From Rusavskia elegans (taxonomy: Eukaryota > Ascomycota > Lecanoromycetes > Teloschistales > Teloschistaceae): a DNA stretch of 64,000 nucleotides. Below are positions 56,041 to 64,000 of the stretch, piece by piece. The DNA is taken from NCBI GenBank assembly GCA_011316305.1, contig SAUG01000067.1, positions 1 to 64,000 of the forward strand, read 5' to 3'. Numbering within the stretch: position 1 is the first letter of the stretch; each line of letters begins with the position of its first letter. A model generated the notes under the pieces. It worked only from the letters and a program-made list of their open reading frames with translations. It did no database searches and was not told the origin of the DNA. The position numbers and the translations under genes were made by a program.

Positions 56041-57177
56041 TGGTGTATTGCGATGTTCCAATGTTGCATGAATGATGGGGTATTTGCGGTAGCAAAGCTG
56101 TAAAAGGCTCGTCGAGCTACCTTACCTTGGCGGAAAAAGGCGGTGCTAGGAGGCGAAGCAGTCTGCGGATACGAGGGACTGTATTATGATTAAAACGCCA
56201 GACGTCACGGTGACGATATTATAAATTAATGCAACCTTTCGGAGTTGGGCCTGCAACTGTGGAAAGATGCGGAGGGAGGACGTCAGCGAAGATGAAAGCG
56301 AGTTGACGATGTCGGAAGCAAATCCGACCGAGGGGGACGCGGAAGTTGAATCCGACCCAAGGACTTTGCGACTTGACCTCAATGTGTACCAGTAATGTAG
56401 TAAATGCAGTCAACCGCTCGCGACCGGGGGTGAAGATGCAGCTATGAGAGCCAGAATGTTTCGAGGCTGGGTGGCGTTGCTATGGCCGTGGTGCACTTCT
56501 AGAGTGGATCCGCGATGTTCCGCCGTGCAAGCCGGTGGAGGGTTGTTGATTGCGAGTATTCAATTGGAACAACCGGATGATGCAGATGGATGTAGCTGGG
56601 TAAGACAATGCCGATGACAAAAGGAGACGCACAGTCTATAGGAGAAGACACGAGAGAATTTTCGACGCAAAAGGAGTGTGACGGGGATTTAGATGGAAAT
56701 TAAGATTGAAGAGCGGAGATGAGGTAAGATTTCACACAGCAACCTTAAGGTTGGATGAGACCGTTTGCAGTTAGCGCGTGCTAAAGCTCGGTTAAGGCTT
56801 GGTCGCGGGAAACAATCTGTAAGGTGTGTTCTTTGCCTACCCTCGTCGAGCCTGTGTACATGTATCTCTGGAACAAATGAGACTAAGACTCTGCTGGCTT
56901 CCAGCTGGAATGCTCGACAAGATCCACCCGAAGCCCAATGTGTCAACATATCCCAAGCCCTTGCAAGGAAATTGACTCCTGCGTCATCCGAGGCACACAA
57001 CGCCCTCCTCGCCGGATGAAAAGATACACAAGCCCGCTAGCTTGGCTGTCGTCCGACTTTTTGATACACACGTTGGAACCTTTGACCTTCGAAGCATGCC
57101 GGCACTGACCACAAATTAAGTACCCAAAGAAAGCGCAAAGAGAGTTGTTCGAGCAATAGAGTGAAGACCTCGTCGAG
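56041..57177. other. Divergent promoter region, LCB2 / acetoacetyl-CoA synthetase
   Basis: This 1.1-kb region separates two divergent lipid-metabolism genes. Only short motif-free ORFs are present. No repeat is recognised. Confidence 0.5.
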
Positions 57178-59327
57178 ATGGAACCCAAAGCCATGAATAA
57201 CCCAGGGGATCTCGACTCGCGATTGTTGTGGCAGCATAAAGATCCTGAATCGACACGCATGTACAGGTTCAAAGTCCTGGTCGAGGAAGCGCATGGTGTT
57301 CAGCTTCCTGACTACGAGTCGTTGCGCCGATGGAGTATCGAGAACCTCAATGCCTTCTGGAAGCACGTCTGGCACTTCACCGCCATTGTGGCTTCGGAAC
57401 CGTTCTCAGAGGTAGGCCAGTCGAGCCGAGACTGTGGGCCACACTGAACGCGTGCTCAGGCTATGGATGAGAAATCCCCCATGTTCCCTCGTCCACCTTT
57501 CTTCCAAGGGGCGAGACTGAACTTTGCAGAGAATCTACTCTACCCCGCCTGCCAGCCTGACGACAGTACCTTGGCTGTCCTTGCAGCTTCTGAGGATTCT
57601 CGCGAACAGGTAACGTGGAAGCAGCTTCGAGGTCGAGTGCAGCAATGTACCTCAGCTTTGACGTATCTAGGAGTCCAGAAAGGCGATCGTGTTGCTGGCT
57701 ACCTTGCGAACCACACCAATGCTCTCGTCGCAATGCTGAGTGCTACCTCTATTGGAGCGATCTGGACTGCCGTCTCTCCGGACACGGGCGTCCACGCAGT
57801 ATTGGACAGGATGCAACAGATAGATCCTGCGCTACTGTTCTCCGATAATGCTGCGAAATACAACGGTAAAGTACACGATGTCCATGATAAATTGGTCGAA
57901 ATCGCAAGCGCCATTCGAAGTCTTCGGGCCGTCGTTGTTTTCGAGACCGTTCCAGCTGTCGATTTTCATATCAATGACATTCTTGTGCCTTCGGGATCTG
58001 CGTTCATGTACCAAGATCTCCTTGCAGCTTCTCATACTGTTCCGCCAGTGAAGTTCTTACAGCTTGATCCCGATCATCCTGTATATATCCTCTATTCCTC
58101 AGGGACTACTGGCAAGCCCAAATGCATTGTTCACGGAGCCATTGGTACTTTAATCCAACATAAGAAAGAGCATGCCCTGCAATGCGACATCCGCCAAGGA
58201 GACCGTCTTTTCTACTTCACAACTTGCACTTGGATGATGTGGCATTGGCTCGTGTCAGGTCTCGCCACGGGCGCTACTCTTGTGCTTTATGATGGTTCTC
58301 CCTTCAGACCTCTGGAGGCTGATGGCACTGGTGAGCTGGCCATGCCCCGCTTGATTGACGAGCTGGAGATAACGCACTTCGGCACATCTGCAAAGTATCT
58401 TTCTGTACTAGAGCAGAAAACCGTCATGCCCAAAAAAGAATTGGGCTTAAAGTCACTGAGATCTATCTACAGCACTGGAAGCCCACTCGCGCCTTCAACG
58501 TTTGATTACGTCTATCGTGCGTTTGGCCCAGATATCAACTTGGCTAGTATCACTGGAGGCACAGATATCATTTCTCTGTTCGGCGCTCCTTCTCCTTTAT
58601 CACCTGTCTACGTTGGAGAAATACAAGTACGGGGCCTTGGTATGGCTGTAGAAGCGTGGGATTATCAAGGGAAAGACGTGACTAACGCAGAGGAGCCTGG
58701 TGACCTCGTTTGCGTGAAGCCATTTCCTTGTCAGCCAGTAACCTTTTGGGGCAAGGACGGCAACGAGAAGTATAAGAAAAGCTATTTCGAAACGTTTCCG
58801 GGCGTCTGGCATCACGGTGACTTTGTGAGGTTCAACTCCCGCACCGGTGGCCTCATCATGCTTGGACGAAGCGATGGCGTCTTGAAGCCCGCGGGTGTCA
58901 GATTCGGAAGCTCGGAAATCTACAATGTGATCCTCAAACATTTCCCTGAGATTGAGGATGCATTATGTGTTGGCAGAAGGAGACAACAAGACAACGACGA
59001 GATCGTTGTGCTTTTCCTCAAAATGGCTCCGAAAAGCACATTCTCAGATTTCCTTATGCAGGATATCAAGAGTACTATCCGGAAGGAGTTATCTGCGAGG
59101 CATGTCCCAGGCATCATCGATGAGTGCCCTGAAATTCCGGTAACAGTAAACGGAAAGAAGTATGCCTGATTTATATATATATCCGCCTTTTGCCTGGCTA
59201 ACATCGACATAGGGTCGAAGTTGCGGTCAAGAACATTGTCTGTGGCTTGAACGTAAGGACAAGTGCCTCAGTTGCGAACGCAGCAAGCCTTGAATGGTAT
59301 CAGAAATGGAATACTGAGCATACTTGA
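57178..59327 (+). CDS. Acetoacetyl-CoA synthetase
   Basis: The three exons are 57178-57411, 57460-59159 and 59213-59327, giving 682 residues. The N-terminal acetyl-CoA-synthetase-type block includes FWKHVWHFTAIV and FQGARLNFAENLLYP. The adenylate-forming core has the P-loop-like YSSGTTGKPKCIVHG, then ITGGTDIISLFG, WHHGDFVRF and GRSDGVLKPAGVRFGSSEIY. The last intron interrupts the catalytic-lysine motif VNGKK, and splicing restores VNGKKVEVAVKNIVCG. The family enzyme activates acetoacetate with ATP and CoA in the cytosol, feeding sterol and fatty-acid synthesis or ketone use. The exon 3 model is strongly supported because the unspliced frame stops two codons after the lysine motif. Confidence 0.93.
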
Positions 59328-59668
59328 AAAGTGGGTATGAAGCCACACGACGAAGACTCCAAAGCAACATCATATCAAGCACAGAGCCTGCAGTGGTTTG
59401 ATGCTTCCTTATATATTGGAAGACCTAAACCTGGTTATATAACGTATATCTCACTTATGCGTATCCAATATTGTAATTAGAACCTGTCAATTGCCAAAGC
59501 GTCGATATTGGACATGTTTTGCTATAATCCGCTGTTTGGAGTAGTCAATAATGACAATTACGACTGAATTGTTTCAGCCGAGTAAGCCCTTGCTGCCTCT
59601 CTCCGCCGTGCAAAAGAATCGAACTCTTGCCACAATCAAGAATCAACGTCTGTACCTTTACTCGTCTA
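59328..59668. other. Boundary region between gene-rich DNA and AT-rich block
   Basis: GC content is still normal here. No gene is seen. It ends at the terminal repeat that opens the AT-rich block. Confidence 0.5.
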
Positions 59669-59790
59669 CAGTCGTATTCAAAACCCTGAAGTTCCGGCAG
59701 AGGGCGGGGGACCTAGAGTCGATTTATTAGCGAACTATACTAGAATTAACAATAAATACTAATCTAATTTCTATAGCTATAGAAATTATA

Positions 59791-59911
59791 AGGTCTGGGT
59801 GGCGTAGTGGCAACGCTGCGTGACTTGGAGGCCCAACGGATCCAACACTCTATCTCGGAGTTAACGGACTTAATCCAGCGGGTCGGGGGTTCGAATCTCT
59901 CGAAGGCTAAT
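59791..59911 (+). repeat. tRNA-like sequence with A and B boxes (tRNA-derived SINE or tRNA relic)
   Basis: TGGCGTAGTGGCAACGC (59800-59816) fits the pol III A box and D arm, and GGTTCGAATCT (59888-59898) fits the B box and T loop. The interval is about 88 bases, too long for an ordinary intronless tRNA. The T stem pairs only with G-T wobbles and I could not pair a convincing acceptor stem. It stands out as GC-normal DNA within the AT-rich block. A SINE head is the better reading, but an intron-containing tRNA is possible. Confidence 0.5.
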
Positions 59912-61366
59912 AATATTTAGAAGTTTTTCGATCGATTGAAAAATCGATTTTTACGGAATTTTAAATATAGAGAGATTATATAGTAGATCGTCTCGGTCTA
60001 ATTCGATCGATCGAATTTAATTGAATTAATTAATAAAATTAAATAGATTACAGTTTTCCTTTGGATTTTAGTTTAAATCTAGCTTTTTCGGAAATTTTTA
60101 ATTCGAGTTTTCGATAAAATATTTAAATACTAAATAATTACGTAATCTGATCGAATTAGCGTTTCTAACGTTAAATTCGTAAAAGATTAAAATTAAAATC
60201 CGAACGATTAAACGTATAAATAAATAAATAAATAGAAATTATAATTTATATATTTAATTCGGTTAAATTAAAATTTATAATAGTATTTTATTACTAATTT
60301 CTAGTAGTTACTTTTAAATACTATTATTTAATTTCTTTTCTACTATTATTATATTTCTACTGTTTTTTTCGGTTATTTATATAGATATTTTCTATTATTT
60401 AATCTACGATAATTTTAATAAAACTATTATTAACGGCTATAAAAACTATATATTCTTTAATTAAATAAAAAAAAATAAAGTAAAATTAAAAGAAAAGCGG
60501 CGATATTATTATTAAATTAAAAAAACTAAATAGAAAACCGGTCCTTTTTAATAAAAAAGATTTTAAATAATTTAAAATTTTTTTAAATTAGAAACCGCTA
60601 GTCTATTAAAATGAAATATAATTATTTTTATATAATTTTTATAATATTATTATTAGTTAACTAATTTTTAGTAAAATTTTTAAAAAATTCTATTATTTTA
60701 GAAAAAAGATTTATTATATCGCCGTTTAAAAATTCGATAAATTAAAAAAGAAATAGCGGTAATATATAGTTAAATAACGTCTAAATTAAATTATCTATTT
60801 GAATAAATCGGTAGTTTATAAATAAATAAATTCGGCTTTTTTTTTTATTAATTTAATACTAATCCGACTAGATAATAGAAAATTCGAATAGAATTATATA
60901 AATATATTCTATAAAATTAAATAAAATCTAAAATATTAAAAAAAAAAAAAATATTTTTCCGATATTAGATATAATAGAAGATATTATCTAAAGGATTATT
61001 TATAGAATTTATATAAACGAATTCTTTAATTAATTTATTAAATAATATATTCTATTTAAAATAAATTTCGGTAATAAATTTTATTGAATATTAATATTAA
61101 ATACTATTAATATTTATTATAATATTAAATTGAAAAATATATATACCGTCGTAGACGTTATATTAATATTTTTATTTCTATATTCTCCGGATTTTAATTT
61201 TATCTAAACTTGATTTATATTATTAAAAGTATAGATAAAAAAAAACTATAGATTTATAAATATCTATAGCGAAAAAAGAAAAAAATTTCTAGATTTTTTT
61301 AATAACGTTATAGGATTTTAGATATAGAATAGCGAGCTAGCAGGTCTATTTCGTAATATAGATTAT

Positions 61367-61452
61367 ATTTAAAGATTTTAAATAGAAATATATAGAAATT
61401 ATCGTAGATATTTAAAGATTTTAAATAGAAATATATAGAGATTATCGTAGAG
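61367..61452 (+). repeat. Tandem duplication, 43-bp unit, two copies
   Basis: The unit begins atttaaagattttaaatag and ends attatcgtaga. The copies at 61367-61409 and 61410-61452 differ at about two positions. It lies inside the AT-rich block. Confidence 0.8.
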
Positions 61453-62465
61453 AATTAATTAAATCTAGGCCGTTTATATATATAAATAACTTATATTTTT
61501 TTTAAAATTTCTATCTATTTTATTATAGATTTTTATTATTATAATTTAATCTAATATAATATATTCGATTGTCTAGATTTTATATATTATTTTAATTAAA
61601 TTAATTTATATAATCTTTTTACTACGTCTAATTTTATATAGTTTGTTATAAAAAGTTTTCCGTCTATTTAATATTAAAACTAGTATAGAAAGAAGAATTA
61701 TCTTAAAAAAAATTTAATTAAAAGCGAGGAAATAGCTACTAGCTTCTATATTATCTATAAAACTCGTTAAATTTTTTTAAAATAAATTTAATAATACTAG
61801 GTTTTATTTAAACGCGTTTTATTTTTTTTTTAAATAAACGTCCCGTTTTTAATTTTATAATACTATAAGATTATTGCTTATATTTTTAATAAAGACGAAG
61901 ATATTTTATAACTTTTTTATTTTTACTAGTCTAATACGGAATAGATATTATAGAAATTCGTCGGATTCGCCGTTAATAAAACTATTTAAAAAAACTATTA
62001 AAATTTCGGATTATCTTGTATCGATAGTAGTAGATCTAGCTTTATTTATCAACGGATTCTAAAATGAATTTTCAGATTAAATCGGCTGACAACTATTTTA
62101 ATCCAAATAATCTAAATAATTTAAAAATCTAAAAAGTAAATTTTCGATAGATTAAAGTTCTAATAGTATCTATAATACGAGTTTCTATTAAAAAAATAAT
62201 CTAAAATAGAATCTATATATAAAATAAAAATAAATCTATATAATCTAAATCGAAAATAAAATTTAACGGTCGCCGTTAAAAACGAAAATAACGGAAATCG
62301 AATATCTATTTAATAAACTACGCTAGACCTATTCTAGTTAGATTTTAGTAAAAAAATCTAATATTTTCGATCTGGACGAAACTAGCCTAGCGGTATATAT
62401 AGGCGTATATAGGCCTACTAACTAATAAAGATTTAAACGAATTTAAAATCGAATCTTTAAATTTT

Positions 62466-63400
62466 TTCAACCGGTTTTAGCCGTTTTATCTTAGAGGCAA
62501 CCGTATGTTTTACAACAATCTGTCTACGATAAATCTACGATAGATTCGCTAAAAACAGTTAGTTTTCGAGAATTAATTATAGATATTTCGAAAATAACGA
62601 TTTAGAATAAATTAAATAGTCGATTTCTAATTATATAGAACTCCGAATTAGGTTTAGTTCGTTTGAACCAGCTGTTTTCGACGAATTATCGATTAATTTC
62701 TCGTTAACATTCGTTTAATATTCAATTAACTACGAATTAGTTCTATAACTTTCAATATTATTAGTAAACAAACTAAGCGAACCTATAGATCACGTAATCT
62801 TTTAGCTTAATCCGTCGATTTTAGAATTCTAGCTACTCTATAGGAGCCGTAAAAATCGGATAAAAATTTCTAAAAAAGAAGTTTTCGCGGGATTCGAATT
62901 CTGAACTATTTAGTAATCGAGATTTTACTAGATAAGATTCAGAGAGTCACGTGATATAGAATTTAATTATCTATCTAATCTATACTAATACTACGGATAA
63001 TTAAAATCAAAGATATTAATTTATTTAAATTAAATATTTTATTAATAAATTTAACAACTATCTATTAACTTTTTATTAACTTTCTATTAACTATTTATTA
63101 ACTTTTCGTCAACTGATAGTTATATTATATTATTAATCTTTTTTTAATTAATTTCGAATTCAATTTAATTTTATATTATTTTAGATTGGAATTTTGATAA
63201 ATACTATTAATTTATTAGAACTATTTATTAATTTTTATTTAATTTCTTTTTATAATAAACTAATAATTAATATATTGTTAATCTTTAATCAATTTCTAAT
63301 TTTCTCTAATTTTAAATTAATAAAATATCGATAGATTATCGTAGGATATACGGTTGCCGCTAAAATAGCCGTTCAATCGTTTTAGCCGTCTTAGCCGCGT
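62466..63400. repeat. Imperfect inverted repeat pair within the AT-rich block
   Basis: GAGGCAACCGTAT at 62494-62506 is mirrored by ATACGGTTGCCGC at 63348-63360. Weaker pairing extends outward on both sides through tttagccg-like sequence. The arms lie about 840 bases apart and could mark the ends of another degraded element. No clear target duplication is seen. Confidence 0.4.
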
Positions 63401-64000
63401 AGCCACGCAGCTTCGGGTATACCCGAAATCGGCTTCAAATCGATTTTGAAAAATACTAATATTCGGAAGAAATAAATAAAAAGATAATTAAATTATATAC
63501 TATTATTAAATTTATAATTATAGATATTCTCGCCGTTTTTTTTATTTTAGCCTTTTTTTTCGCTTTTTTCTATTCCGTCGGTCTCGAACTATATTCTATT
63601 AGATTAAATAAATTAGTATTATATTATTATTTTCTTTTAATTAAATAATAATAGAATTAAAATTATTATCGATAATAATTTTTATAATAGTATTTTCCTT
63701 TTATTATTTCTTTTTTTTATTCTATTTTAGCGGAAAACCTGAAATATATATAGCGATAGATTTTCGAAATCGTAGTTTTTTCTTTTATTTATATTACTAG
63801 CCTAGCTAATAATATAAAATATACTAACTCTATAATAATAGCTATTATAATCGTTAAAATTAGATTGGCTACTTCGATCTAAAATGGCGATCCGACTTCG
63901 CGATAAACGTGGCTAACGCGTCAAAATTACTAGTTAAAGTTAGTTTTCTTTTTAATACGATTAGAAATTCGGGTCGGTTTTTCCGATCCGGATTCGAAAT

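Larger units (their letters stand above)
59669..64000. mobile_element. RIP-degraded AT-rich transposon block, running off the window
   Basis: It opens with CAGTCGTATTCAAAACCCTG preceded by TA, exactly the end of the 27-kb element, with further similarity for a few tens of bases. I found no matching right end before 64000, so the first element may be longer, nested or truncated. From about 59720 the sequence is extremely AT-rich with TpA excess and retained CpG, and no long ORF survives. Several elements are probably present. The sequence holds nothing else I can call as a gene. Confidence 0.75.

Noticed and set aside
59791..59911. Calling a functional tRNA
   Set aside because: The A-to-B box distance is too long for a simple tRNA, and I could not pair an acceptor stem or fix an anticodon.
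61874..62062. 62-codon ORF in the AT-rich block
   Set aside because: It is composed of Phe/Ile/Lys/Asn from AT-rich sequence and has no gene character.

Overview
The window comes from a filamentous ascomycete (Pezizomycotina). The genes carry many short introns of about 40-80 bases with GTRNGT donors, CTAAC/CTGAC branch sites and YAG acceptors. The gene set includes a fungal hybrid histidine kinase and a non-reducing polyketide synthase. GC-balanced gene-rich DNA alternates sharply with AT-rich, gene-empty blocks full of TpA, the pattern left by repeat-induced point mutation (RIP). I cannot assign a genus. All exon structures here were derived by hand from splice signals, and every spliced frame closes without a stop.

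Left part (1-32 kb), mostly conserved housekeeping genes: a LanC-like protein (-), a ten-exon GAF/histidine kinase/receiver sensor (+), a secreted metallophosphoesterase (+), an AAA ATPase (+), the splicing factor MFAP1 (-), a GTPBP1-type GTPase (-), eIF2B delta (+), a Sec14-like lipid-transfer protein (-), DNA polymerase alpha subunit B (+), a 99-residue unknown protein (-), mitochondrial ribosomal protein uL15m (-), a decayed gene, and an NMNAT-like nucleotidyltransferase with a C-terminal Cys-rich tail (-). Two small inverted-repeat elements lie among them, at 18.9 kb in a divergent promoter and at 27.0 kb.

Middle (32.9-49.3 kb): a 3,131-bp hAT transposon, flanked by a perfect 8-bp target duplication and degraded by RIP, directly abuts a compact biosynthetic cluster. 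The cluster holds a Fe(II)/2-oxoglutarate oxygenase (+), an O-methyltransferase (-), an amidohydrolase-type aromatic decarboxylase (+) and a 2,574-residue non-reducing PKS (+) with domain order SAT-KS-AT-PT-ACP-ACP-CMeT-esterase. The inferred logic is that the PKS makes and releases a C-methylated orsellinic-type acid, which the amidohydrolase decarboxylates, the methyltransferase O-methylates and the oxygenase oxidises. No regulator, transporter or P450 is visible in the cluster.

Right part (49.3-64 kb): a Pro/His-rich unknown protein (-), serine palmitoyltransferase LCB2 (-) and acetoacetyl-CoA synthetase (+). A RIP-degraded AT-rich block then runs off the window end. It opens with the same terminal repeat as the 27-kb element, followed by a GC-normal tRNA-like sequence with A and B boxes.
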